The position numbers were made by a program, and so were the translations under genes. A stretch of 64,000 nucleotides of DNA from Gadus chalcogrammus (lineage: Eukaryota > Chordata > Actinopteri > Gadiformes > Gadidae), in NCBI RefSeq assembly GCF_026213295.1, contig NC_079425.1, positions 9,892,544-9,956,543 on the forward strand, written 5' to 3'. Below the pieces are notes generated by a model. That model made no database searches, was not told the DNA's origin, and saw only the letters and a list, made by a program, of their open reading frames with translations. Shown piece after piece: positions 44,285 through 56,155 of this stretch (within the stretch, counting starts at the first letter, position 1; every line of letters begins with the position of its first letter).

Positions 44285-45870
44285 TGATCATATTCTATAA
44301 TTGGAACACATTGAAGAGGCTGCAGGAGCAAAAAAACTTTTCTACGCTGATTACATTGTGAGCCTGCCTTCCCAAAAGTTTGCTTAATTGAATTCATTAA
44401 TTTAAGTCTTGGCTGAAGACCACTTGAGTTGTCCCTGTTAGAATTACAAATTTTAAATTGGATATTATATCAGGGAAAAACCATTGACACAGGGTCAATT
44501 TATTGGAAAAAGTTAATTTAATTGAAGTTTAGATGATGGGATGGCAAGCAGCCTGTCCTAGATGTTACTAACGTTTATATTTCAGTTATGACTAAATAAA
44601 CCAAGTCGTTGAGCAGGAGAAACTGGGATGAGCCCTTCAGAACCCATTAGGGGAGTAAAATGATAGCATGTGGCAAACTACCTGTTCTTTTGTTCCAATC
44701 AAAGTGTGGTGTCAAACCCAGAGCTATGATGTATTATTAAATTGCTGCCACACAGTAATTCCACAGGATTTGATTTATTTTCCGATAAATTATGAATGTG
44801 TCATCTGTACAAATTCCACAATCAAGTTAGGAATGAAAAAGACCTAGAGCGCGTAAACCATAATCAGTAAAGGTATATTCATAACATGCCACATCGGCCA
44901 AGATACTGTATTGGGGATGTTTTGTTATTCTCCTAGCAAAAAGGCACTGGGTTCGATACACAGCAACCTTTAGCCTACCTAGACTAGAGCAGGATGCCCT
45001 CCTAACCCTAACCCTACCTGTTTCTTAATAAGTGTATCTGAACTCATCTAACGCATTCATCGCGATATCCACACTGTAAGACTTATATGTACATTTACAG
45101 AGAAATTATAACAGTAATCTACTATATTTAGGTTTTTACAGTAGAATGCTGTGAAAACATTTTGGGAGTCTCAATGTGTAAATGTACAGCCATATACTGC
45201 AAGTAGAAAAGAATCTTGGGAAAATAACGTTGGCCTTGGTGCAGTTGAGGGAAATCGGGCACCGCCACCGAGATTCTTAGGGTGGTGGGATAACCTCTGT
45301 GATGGTTGTGTGATCTGGGAGATGAAATAAAAGGCTGCTGTCGTAGTCAGGCAGTGTAAGGGGAGCAAGAGCACAAATCAATTACAATGGAAATGTCATT
45401 GTTCCATATAAGGCATTTGTGAGTTGGTACCAACACTTATATGGCTAGACGAGGCTAGGTGCTTCCTATATATCCGGTTAACTTCCAGTAGAAGCTAAAT
45501 GCTAACATGCTTGAAAATGATCTTTTCACATCATGCTATCTACACAAACTAATTCATATAAAAGCTAAGACTCCAAGGAGTCTAGGTACAAGCCTTATCA
45601 TTTAGCTGCCAGTAGATTAGTGTAATATTACAGTGACATGCTGTATGTTGAGATTACATCAAGCTACTGTATTTATATTCTACAGTTATATAACTTCAAA
45701 TAAACAGTACCTTACTGGCGAAATTGCTTCAACTACATCACCGCTGGATCTGTTGTAGGCTAATGTTAATGAGGCATACAGCAAAATAGCCCTCCCTCAT
45801 CTTTGGATCTGACCACAACCTGATACACCTCCTGCTCCTGTAAAAGCCTCACGTCCATCTTCTATTATAG

Positions 45871-45895
45871 GACTGAGACCTCAGTGGTCTCAGTC
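45871..45895. repeat. Perfect 10-bp hairpin
   Basis: GACTGAGACC (45871-45880), loop TCAGT, then GGTCTCAGTC (45886-45895), an exact complement. It lies just upstream of the retrotransposon remnant. Confidence 0.93.
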
Positions 45896-45929
45896 ACAGG
45901 AGAATAATGAGGCTCTGCAAGGCTGCTGG

Positions 45930-47900
45930 GATATTCACAGACTGGAGTTTCCTCTGCAATTCACATGGCGAGGACATTCATGGTTTCACAGATTGTTTAA
46001 CAGGGAACTTATGCAAGGACATGTTGTTCCAACAGAGACTGTATGCTGTTTCCCCAACAACAAACCCTGTGTCACCAGAGACAAAAAGGTCTCCTTGAAT
46101 GAGAAAAAGGGAGCCTTCAAGAACGGAGAGGGAGAGGAGATGGAGAGGAATCAGAGACAACTCAAGGAGAGGGTCCAGCAAGGCAAGGGCAGCTACCTGA
46201 CGAAGCTGGAACACAAGCTCCTGCACAACAATTCAAATCCTCCAACCGTTCTCTCCATCCTTAAGGGGCCAACACACAGCCCAGATTTAACCAACGACCA
46301 ACTGCCTTCATCCGGCCACTCCGTTGCTCAGACACCAACACTTTCAGACTTTGCAATGTTGAACCGGACCGGACACCGTCCGCACGGTTCCAAAAGCTTC
46401 CAACACAGCTGAACACACGGAACAGATTTGTTCCCGAACTCGTCCGAGTTTCCCCAAACATTTCAGAAAAATAAAACGGTTGGGCCAGTGTCTAGCTGTC
46501 CTTATCGAAAAACCACCACATCCAGGCAAGGCAGTGGATCCTGATGGTGTCATCACGTGGGTACTCAATGCTTGTGGCGTCCAGCTGTGCAGAGTACTCC
46601 AGCACATCTTCAACATGAGCCTGAGTATTGAAAGGCTCCCTGGGCTTTAGAAGACATCCTGCCTTATTCCCTTCCAAATGAGAGGTGTGCCCTAGTACCT
46701 ACAAAGACTATAGACCAGTGGTGCTGTCTTTTCATTTGATGAAAAACCTTGATAGACTGGTCCTGGTATCCCTTCAGCCCCTGGCTAAACCATCACTGGA
46801 CCCCCATCAGTTTTGCGCAAATGTGGATGAAACCATCAAAGACCCGCTTCAACGGTGTAACCCTGCTTTATAGGTGCCCCAGAGGGGAGGGTCCTGTCAC
46901 CTTTTCTGTTCACTCTGCAACTCAAATTTCACTTACTCTGCGATTGTGGGTTGCATCATCGTGGGGTAGGAGGCCGAATACCGAGGCGTTGTGGACTCCT
47001 TCATTGAATGATGTGGACTGAACCACCAGCAGCACGACACTGGCAAGACGAAGGAGTTGATGGGGTCTTCTGCAGGGGGGAAAGAACACACTACATCCGT
47101 CACCATCCAAGGGATGGATGTGGATACTGTGCAGGTACGTCAGAGTACACCTGGCCATTAAACAGGACTGGGTGAAGAATACATAGGCTGTGTAGAAGGA
47201 GGGCCAGAGCCGACTCTACTTTTTGCGGAGGCTTTCGGACAATCCATGTCTGCAGTTCCATGTTCTACCAGTCTTTGTAAGCCGGTGCTATTGTCTTTGC
47301 CATTGTGTACTGGGGAACCAAGGTGAGCTCAATCGAAGCCAGCAGAATCAATAGGCTCATCAGGAAGGCTGGCTCTGTCCTAGGGGGAGAAGTTTGATTA
47401 TCTGGCGGTGGTGTCAGCGAGGAGGAAGCTATGCAAATGGCGGACCAACATGGATAAGGACTATCATCCTCTCCGTGTTGTTCTGGTCGGACACAGGAGC
47501 ACCTTCTACCGCAGACTGATACCACCACGATGTCCCACAGAACACCACAGGAAATCCTTTCTCCCTGGGGCAATCCAACTCTACAGCTCAATTTCCCCAG
47601 CCCAAAAGAGGGACAGCTGAGGCCCGGAAATCGAACCATGAACATCACCATCATCAATTCTGTACGTGCATAGGTTTTTCTGAAACTCTCATTCAACTCT
47701 GTGACATTTACTGTGTTAAACTGGGATAGTTGGACATTGTATATTTGGATTACACCTGAGCATTTTCTTATGCTAACATAACTAGTTTACATTTTATTTA
47801 TGATACCTAGCGTTACCGGTCACATTTTTAGCTCTACACACATGGTTATTGCACATACTGATACTCTTTTGCCATTTTTCTCTTATATCGTATTGCAGCT
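45930..47900 (+). mobile_element. Decayed non-LTR retrotransposon (CR1/Rex/L2-type LINE)
   Basis: Frame-broken reverse-transcriptase coding sequence runs left to right. Recognisable blocks are an RT lead-in (NNKPCVTRDKKVSLNEKKGA at about 46060, then ERNQRQLKERVQQGKGSYLT), PGKAVDPDGVITWVLNACGV (46518-46577), LSPFLFTL (about 46890), INRLIRKAGSVLGGE (about 47345) and HRKSFLPGAIQLYSS (about 47543). These match the order of the RT core and carboxy-terminal region in abundant fish LINEs. Many stops and frameshifts interrupt it, and the catalytic YxDD block was not found intact. The stretch 47640-47900, ending in TATTGCACA motifs, is probably its 3' UTR. The precise clade needs a repeat library. Confidence 0.75.
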
Positions 47901-48577
47901 ATTGCACAATGATTACCCACGGGATAAACTAAGTAAATGTCATATATTATCCTTACTCTGTCACTGAGTATAAAACAGTCACCAAAAAACATATTAATTG
48001 ATGTTGAGATAATAATCATAATAATTACTATAATACTAAACATAATCACATCATCCTCAACTTCATCAGCATCATCATCATAATACTAAATACTAGTAAT
48101 AGTAATAATAGCTATTAATAATAATCATATAAATATAATAAATAGGCCTAGTACATATTTGTGCAATATGTCATAATTAATAAATTACTTGTAAGCCTCT
48201 ATTCGCTAATGAGGGGACTGCATACCGAAGACCCCCACTATCAAATCCCGTGACCGCAGTAGCCTATTGCACCTTGTTCCGCGTAATCTGTTAATATGGA
48301 AACATGATCTGAGCTGCTGTGAGTGTTAATGCAACATGCTTGGAATGGCAAATCAACCGTGAATTTATCATATGATACCTCCCTTGGATGAAACGAAACT
48401 CAACACTGTACCGGATTGCATTGCCGTATAGGGACAGAGGGATGATTGTATGCGGTTGGTCCAAAGTGACGTGTGCAGTGCACTGAAGTAGCCTACATTC
48501 CAGGTTTGGGAAGGTAACTGCTGCCTTGTCTTGCGCTGGGAGACAGTCAGACACACGCTGCATGTCGGGATGTCGGC
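47901..48577 (+). promoter_or_regulatory. Upstream region and probable 5' UTR of GALNT18
   Basis: AT-rich up to about 48.2 kb with AATAAT-type trinucleotide runs (48.0-48.13 kb), then a more balanced composition to the start codon. No TATA box is evident. GTGACGTGTG (about 48467-48476) includes a TGACG half-CRE. The transcription start cannot be placed. Confidence 0.4.
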
Positions 48578-48815
48578 ATGGCTTGCACCAGGAGAACCAA
48601 AACTTTGGTGTCCACATGCGTGATACTGAGTGGCATGACCAATATCGTGTGTTTGCTCTATGTCGGATGGGTGACTAATTATATCGCTAACATATACATC
48701 AAAGTGCCGATGCCGATAGCGGAGAAAAAGTTGGATGGCGACAAACGGGGTGACACTCTCCGGATCATCGAGAGACTGGATCGACTCGAGAGTGTGGTCA
48801 ACCAGCACATACAAG
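48578..48815 (+). CDS. galnt18: GALNT18 first coding exon (polypeptide GalNAc-transferase-like 18)
   Basis: The exon encodes 79 residues plus one base of the next codon and ends at donor CAAG|GTAACG. The peptide starts MACTRRTKTLVSTCVILSGM and continues through a single membrane span (about residues 10-32) to YVGWVTNYIANIYIK, then a charged stem with RGDTLRIIERLDRLESVVNQ, a short coiled-coil-like segment. This is nearly the same as the start of human GALNT18, a type II Golgi membrane protein of the polypeptide N-acetylgalactosaminyltransferase family involved in mucin-type O-glycosylation. Only the cytoplasmic tail, membrane anchor and start of the stem are here. The glycosyltransferase and lectin domains must lie beyond the window, as the mammalian first intron is also very long. 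Start ATG context is GGCATGG. Two out-of-frame ATGs lie just upstream. Confidence 0.93.
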
Positions 48816-51672
48816 GTAACGTTCACGGCGTTTATCATTATTTAATTTTTCTGCCTATTCATATTATTATTGTTGTTATTATAATGATAGAGGTGTGTGG
48901 TTTTTGAGGACATTCCAAACCCCCCATGCTTTCATCAAGCCTGCATTTGGAACTTTTAGCAGGTTGTGCCTCCGTGCCATGCGCATTGTCCAAAATCCAC
49001 AGCTTTACTTATATTTTTACATTACGCACATCCTCAACTTTTTCAAACGGTACTTTGCGGGGTTGGAGTTGTGTGCGGGGTTAGTTTATTTGATGGCTCG
49101 GCTTTCCGTTTTCTTTTATCCATATTAGATTACGCATATGGCGCGGATCCGCCTTCATGATTCCCAAGTCATGCATGGAACCCAACAGACTTCCTAACAG
49201 CCATAAACATAAGGTTATACGCTAGGTTATCCTGAAACCTCTTCCTCCTTAATATAACACGATTCTCATAAACATAAAAAAATAAAAAAATAGATCTCAA
49301 TAGCCTCTTCTGTTATTGTTATTATATAATTGACTGTGGATATTGCATAATGTTTAACCTTGCAATTTGCTAATGTCTCAAGACATTTAAACTTAGGGGC
49401 ATTTTCAGCATCCATTATTTTTAATCGTTAATACGAAATATGACCTACATGTCATGTAAAATTCCACATTTGGCAGAATATATAAAGAACATGTTTAATG
49501 TAGCCTAATAACCTAACCTAACCTCAATCCCGTCATCTGGTGAATGGGTCCTTGTTTATATTGTGCAAAAATATGGAATACGCCTCACATGTAGATGTGG
49601 CTCCCTAATGAGGCCCTTACACTGTCCATGAGAAAATATTCAACATGCAAACAACAGTGTGAGAAGCCCATATTTTTGCCCCGGCAAAGGCTGACTAGAA
49701 ATCTCTAAGAATATCCTTTCCTCCTCGGTATGTCTCCACCGGTAATGAGGTCAGACCGTGTCCTTAATGTCTTACATTCACCCAAGAAATATATAGATAA
49801 AAAATAAATACATTTTCTATCCTTTCCCATGTTTATTATTGCTATGATGGTTGCTGACGACACTGAAGCGTGCCATCAGCTCAGCCAAATACGTGTCTCG
49901 CACCCACCAAACACAGTTGTAGGTCCTACCACGAGCCTAACCCAGAGAGACAGCGTCCGTAGCACTGCAGGGCGTGAGTACAACGCAAGGGACTGAAGAC
50001 AAAAAACGGTGACTGTCCCGGAGCAGTGCCTCATTTGTGTGCACCAGTGCCATTGGGGGGCTAGCCAAAATACAGCACTGCGATCGCTTCTTGAGGATGT
50101 TTAGAGCAAACAGCAGAGTGTCAGGGAGGGAAGTGGTAGCAGTGGCACGTATGTAGTTGTACCACTGCACTCCTCACTACTCTGAGTGGAGTTAATGAGA
50201 GGGGAGCATCTGTTGGAAAGCGGAGAAAGGCGAGCCCACACACGCCCACTGTGCAAGCTGCCTGCTGCACTCTCCTGCCTTTATGAAACAAATGGCTATT
50301 ACTACGTGCGTGTGGGTAATATCATCTCACTTACAGTAGAGCTCACTTCATGGTGGCCTTGGCTCACTCACTTGCACTGGAAAATCAAAGCTAAACGTGA
50401 ATAAGTTATTGTTGACGATGACAATGACAGTTAATGCTAGTGTTCATTGTGACTTCAATGTCATAATCATATTATTATTTTTCTAGCCCACAGGGGAACA
50501 TTGAAAACAATTCTGTTTCATGTGGATACATTATTATTTTTCTCCTTTTAGTGGCAAATCTACCTTGTGTGCTTTTTTCTTGACGGTAAGCTTGTTGTTC
50601 AACCTTGTAATATCAGCATGAGTCACAGATGATAGAACAAGTCATGTTCACATGTAATGTGTTCTCGAAATGACAGCAAGTATGTTTGGCTATCCATTGC
50701 ATTCTGTTTGCTGTATCACACCAACATACACACAGACACACACACATACGCGCAGACATACACACGCATGCACGCATCCACTCACCCACTCAGTCACACA
50801 CACACAATTAGCTATTTTATGTTTTAGGATATCAGGTATCTCACACTGTAACCATAGCACAGTGGACCTGTTTCATCAAATTGTAGTTGAATATTGATTT
50901 CCAGTTTAACGTATAATATTCTAATTGCCTTGACTGATATGTAGAACCCATGTACATTACAATTTCAATCCATGAAACTGCAGTTGTAAAAGCTTTCATT
51001 CGTATATCATCCCATATCTTATATTTGTCTGTTTGACTCTAAGTCTGCCTTCCATAATTTCAGCACCAATTTACCTGAACATGATATTTGCCCTTCTGAA
51101 GATCAACCCAAAATAATTAAAATCAAAATGTGGTAAATAAAGTGTTTACTTCTAAGGCAATTTATTTTGCAGTCTTTAAACAACATCACACTCGAGGTTG
51201 TGCTTGCTGTAAAAGTGAATGTCAGCACGGCGTGGCCTGCAGCCCGGTACCCACGACAAAATCAAAGTCATGCTGATGTTCAGCATTACAGCACAACCTT
51301 GAACGTGATGTTGCCTGTGTACCACGGTTTAACTAGCCCCGTTCATTAGTCAACAGTAATAAGCGACAACAGATGATGATTTGCTTGTTTTATCGATCAT
51401 TTGTTTGGCTCCGCCAACACAAATTGTTCTGCAACTGCGCTTTGAATGGACTGTGGCCACTCATAAACATTTTCCTACACATTAACGTGATGCTTTGTGT
51501 AGGTCTACAAGCTGGCCAGCTGCTTTGCATCATGTTTGTCTGTATCTGTACACTTATTGTGCAACCAGTGAAATAAGTGTCTGTTGACTGTTGATGGGGG
51601 TTTGAATCGGTTATAAGAAATACCTGTACAGCAAGTGGTGCATATTAAAGACCTAGTGCATTTGTATTCAAT

Positions 51673-52067
51673 GGCCCTGATCAGACATAGTGCGTTTTAG
51701 CAGCCCAGGGTGGCTTTTTGGTATTGTTTTCAATGAAAGTGTCGCGTTTTGCTCACTGCTTTCGCCTTACGAAACACCTCACCGTTTTCTGCTCCGTGTG
51801 CCTCGCTTTCGCCTCGAGATGAACAACTTTAACTCAGAGCCGAAATGCGCCCAACGTCATTCGCAGTTCTTTCAAGCGTCCAATCGAGTGGCGGCCCTTC
51901 TGTGGTTGTAACGACAACACGTGAAAACAACCTGGAGGAGAACCTAGCGCACCTGTCTATTTTTTATGAAGATGTTTAGATCAAATATATATGTTTACAA
52001 AGATGCTAGCTGCTTTTTTTTTTGCTTTTTCCTCACATTTTGCAAAACTCACTGTTTGTTCAGGGCC
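51673..52067. mobile_element. MITE-like element with terminal inverted repeats
   Basis: The left end GGCCCTGATCAGAC (51673-51686) pairs with the complement of the right end, GGCCCTGAACAAAC, with two mismatches. The roughly 395-bp interior is GC-richer than its surroundings and includes TAGTGCGTTTTAGCAGCCCA and GTTCTTTCAAGCGTCCAATC, phrases that look like a repeated fish DNA-transposon family. No transposase is encoded. The target duplication is not clear. Confidence 0.5.
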
Positions 52068-52327
52068 TAAATCAACACTCGGAATGGAATGCCTCTTGAT
52101 CAATCAACTCACTTTGTCAGAAGTACATTGTGTATAATTCATTTCACAAATGTTCTCTTTAATTCAGTATTGAACGATGTAGAATGACTAGAATTCTAAC
52201 ACACTTTAGTATAGGACAGATTTGACACAATAGGGGTTGAACATTGTGAAATCACATCACAAAACTGCCTCAATTTCGGAAATATAGGAGAATAGGAATG
52301 TGGACTTATGTCTACTCATTGTTAAAC

Positions 52328-52531
52328 TTTAAGGTGTGTCCACACCAAAAGATAAGCATATTTCTGGGGCGGCACAATATCATGGAAAGTCAATGCAAAA
52401 ACATGTAAAATCTTCACTCCTCTTCCTCTAAAGAAGGACGTGTATACTTTGTGTTTCACCCAACCTAATTAAAACTCGTCAAACTCGTGAGAGTAACCCG
52501 AGGGTCGGTTTTGGCGTAAACACGACTTAAA
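52328..52531. mobile_element. 204-bp MITE-like element
   Basis: The left terminus (52328-52350, TTTAAGGTGTGTCCACACC then AAAA) pairs with the complement of the right terminus (52509-52531, TTTAAGTCGTGTTTACGCC then AAAA) at 18 of 23 positions. No coding capacity. The superfamily is uncertain. Confidence 0.5.
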
Positions 52532-53287
52532 TTGTGAAAATAACAATGACAATTATACAATTAACAATTTCATCATCATTGCTTTTTTTGAAGCTGCAAC
52601 AGTGTTTCTCATGATGTGAGACATGGCAAAACTACATTTTGATTAGCCGTGTGTTTACAGTTATTTTACATAAGATAACTCTCTCGAGGCAACACAAAAT
52701 GGCATAAAATCCCATTATTCATTCTGCTGTACAAGCCGTATAGCTGTTGAGACAGATTAAGAAATAAAAAAATGTTTTACGTGATTTCACTCCTTGAAAA
52801 TAAATGTGAATGATGCACATGTGTATGGATACAACTACAAAAGTGTGTAGTAAGGTATGCTTTGTGTTGTGTTGTCTATGCCAGGATTGTTTTTAATATT
52901 TTAATGTAAGTATAGTTATCATGCACAATACTGTAACTTATAATACTCAAGTAATACAATACTCAAATGTGCGCAAAGGGCCCCTTAAAGATTGTACGCT
53001 TGAGTCAGATTTCTCCATTTGCCTACTACTCATTACCAGAGTACTTTTCTCATCAAGAGACAGACCTTCCACTATCAACTCGTTCACCGAGCCGAAGTAC
53101 TGATGAGTCATCCATTGACTTAATCTGTTCAGTGAATTGTCAGCAGTATCAAAAAAGTTTAAAAGAAATCGTACAAATGAATCTAGGCATTTTATATATA
53201 ATTTTTTTTTTTGCCTGCTTAATGCAAGTGAATGTAGGGTCAAAAAGTGCTACAGCTCTTATGATGATTAATATTAATGGGTTGAAA

Positions 53288-53794
53288 TTAGGGATGTGTC
53301 AGAATATTTGATTATTCTATTATTCGTTCCAGAGGGTCAAAATACTCTACAGATACTCAAGGGTCGATAGCATATAACCACGTTGTCTGATTACAGTTTA
53401 ATTCATTTTTCACAATTGACCAGCTCTCGTCTTGAAGACCGAATCACGGCGCCATTCGCTTCAATGGGAATCGCGACGGTCTATCCTTTAAACATAAAGT
53501 GTACATATTTATAATTTCAAATTCGTCCCAGCCTTTATACCACAGATACTATAGGGTCTATACATATAACCGCGTTTTCTGATTACAGTTGAATTTATTT
53601 TTCACAACAGACAATTTGACTGTTTGACAATTAGCAGGTAGTTGTTTTTTTTGCGTTTAAGAAATTAAGTGATTTCTTGCCGATGATCCATGGCTGCCTT
53701 TGTGAATGTCGGCACACATCGAATAATAGATTATTCGTTCATACCACCCACTGATTATTCAACCATGAAAAAGATAAGTTATTCACATCCCTAA
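53288..53794. mobile_element. hAT-like non-autonomous element with internal duplication
   Basis: The ends TTAGGGATGTG (53288-53298) and CACATCCCTAA (53784-53794) are perfect inverted repeats. Internally two about 70-bp segments (53352-53422 and 53541-53612) repeat the sequence CAGATACT...CATATAACC...CTGATTACAGTT with about 80 percent similarity. TAGGGATG-type ends with ATTATTCG-rich subterminal DNA are common in fish hAT relics. No 8-bp target duplication was detected. Confidence 0.5.
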
Positions 53795-56119
53795 CTACAC
53801 AAAGTGGAACAACATTTTGGAAAATCCCTTTCTGCATGTATTTGAGGATTTTGCAAAATACAAAATGCGTGGAATATTGGAATATTGCTTTAATATTAAT
53901 GAGCTGTATATACTGTAGGGTTTTAAATGGCCTCTAGTAAACTCTTATTCTACAAAAATAAAAAAAATAAACCTTTGTCTATACTGATGGTTGGCCTACC
54001 AAAAAACAGGAGGCACTGAAGAACAAGAAGGCCAGGTCTTCTTTTGTTCGTGCTTTCCGGTGAATCTCGTAAATCTTGTGTTGCTGCTGTCACCTGCCTT
54101 CCACTAACACCAATCATTAATTTACAACCCATACTAACAGCTGGAACTACTTTATAATCGGTATCCATGGAAATGGTTTCTTTGGCAAAATCAGAAAGAG
54201 CCTTGACTGAGCTTCAAAATAGAGGCCTTTGGTTTATAATAACTGCATTCTACGTAGCCTACTTTTGTCTGAATTTCTTCTTGGGATTACTGTAGGTTTA
54301 TTTCTAATCTGGACCCAGCTTTCAGCAAATGCCATTCTCACCTTGGAAGGAACACAGGGTCTGAGACAATGGGGGAATACGAATTAGGGAGGGCCGGTGA
54401 GAGAGGAGAACAAAGATTGTGGATGTACAGCCTCGTACTGGCATTCATGTTTCTGTATATTTTTCGGTAGCCAACCTAAAAAATCCCACTGCTACCTTCT
54501 TGCCTTCCTTCAAGCCACTCCCCCAAAACACATGACCAGCTTGCTGGCTTTAGCATTAGGTCTGCCTTGCCTTGTGGCGGACTTCCTGCAAACTTTGCTT
54601 GCAGGAAGGACCGGTATGCCATCCAATCATTTAATTCGGGCCAAATTAAATTATTGGACGGGCCTATTACAGGAATACGACAGCCACAGATACTAAATAA
54701 CGTAAGAAATACCAACCTGTAAATGGAAGTGAATATTTATTTTAGACTACAGTAGCATCCAATTAACATGTGAATGATCTCGATCAGTAACATGTTATCT
54801 AGACAGTGGTTGTTTATTCTCAATCCATATAATACCTCCTTATGTATGTTTGATAATGATAAATTAACAAGTGGCCGATTTTGTGTGATGCCCAATTTAT
54901 TTATTTTTTTACAGTGCCCCACATTGCATTTACAAGAAGCAGATTTCGGCAGTGTAGGAATAATGATGATGTATTCTGGAACAACACGACTGGAAGAGGT
55001 GGACTGCTGTCGAGTCCATTTATACATTAAGACGGTTTAAAAGGCACAATTGTGCACACCCAGCCCCGCTCCACAGGCGCTCCGAGCAGTTCACACAGAG
55101 TGCTCTGCCAAGGCCTTTGTGAAGTGTCCGCGTCTGTTGTGACGCTGTTTCAGCAGCCCTCAAGGCTGTTAACAAGGCAGAGCTGTCCATGTAGTTCTGC
55201 CGTCGCTGTGTCTGTGCGGGCCATGGGCTTTGGGATGCCAAAAGAATAATCTTTTGAATTGTAAACCGTTCGATTTTGAATAAGGTAATGTCTCGATTGC
55301 TTCGGCGTGTCCTTGGCATACCCTGCTACCTCAGTTTGATTTTTTTATTGCTTGGATTTTCTCATCCATATTTGACCACTTGGATTTGTAATGAATATTG
55401 CATTTTGAATATCTTCAACTTTTATTAATTATGTGCATTGTTCGATGTTGCGCTTGCTTTAGTTGAAACCCTGTTGAACCCAACGAGAGAAATATGTTTA
55501 CGTTTTAATTACCGTAGTTTAGATTGATATAAATGTTATACGATCAATAAAATGCACAATCAAAGTTCATGAAGTGTTGTAGATAATTAGCAGTCGCTTC
55601 TGAACGATTATTTTTGTTAAGGTATGGTTAAAGTATATAAAATTGGATATAAACCTGGAACCATACATTACATAAAGATGGGGTGCAACACTATTTGTGT
55701 TGTTTGTACGAAAAACCCCCATAAAACAAACAGATACTGGAATCACCGCGGTGGCACCTTTCGTTTGTTTGAATTCTTAATGTTATTTTATTGAATTGTT
55801 ATTGTAAAGCAGTACCCATATAGTCCCCATAGTAATTATCTCTATGTGGACTAGAGGGTTTAATGTGTCTCGATTCTTTCAAATATGCAGTACATTTAGC
55901 TTGATTTAAATACCTATTGCATCAATCAGACATACCCATGCTGGGAAATGTGCTATGCAGATGTACACTTGCTTTATCCATATTTAATCTAGCACTGATC
56001 TATGGACCTACAAAAAGATTTTTATGATGTAATTTTAAATACTTTTTGATTTTCAGTACACATGAGATCAACAACATTACTTTCTGCAGGATAAGCAGTG
56101 TTTTTACCCTTTCCTTTCT

Positions 56120-56155
56120 TCTACCGATATATATATATATATATATATCGGTAGA
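56120..56155. repeat. AT-cored perfect palindrome
   Basis: CTACCG (56121-56126), (AT)11, then CGGTAG (56149-56154), plus one further T-A pair outside. The whole 36 bp is self-complementary and is followed by more TATATA and TGTGTG sequence. Confidence 0.93.

Larger units (their letters stand above)
41883..45929. other. Intergenic desert, part 4
   Basis: No supportable gene. It holds a compound GT/GTGC array at 43.4-43.65 kb, an interrupted CA tract at 44.2 kb, a short CCCTAACCCTAACCC-like motif at about 45001-45017 and a 10-bp perfect hairpin at 45871-45895. Confidence 0.55.

Noticed and set aside
44930..44990. GGGTTCGATACACAG, reminiscent of a tRNA B box
   Set aside because: No cloverleaf, A box or acceptor stem could be formed around it. 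It is not a tRNA gene, at most SINE debris.
45001..45017. Telomere-like CCTAACCCTAACCCTAC
   Set aside because: Only about two repeat units in the middle of other DNA; too short to call an interstitial telomere.
49937..50404. GC-richer patch in GALNT18 intron 1 with open frames on both strands
   Set aside because: No splice-flanked peptide with similarity to GALNT18 or another family could be read. It may be regulatory but nothing specific supports it.
52967..53311. A 114-codon plus-strand frame near the inverted-repeat cluster
   Set aside because: No family resemblance, low-complexity Phe-rich stretch from a T run, and overlap with a repeat end.
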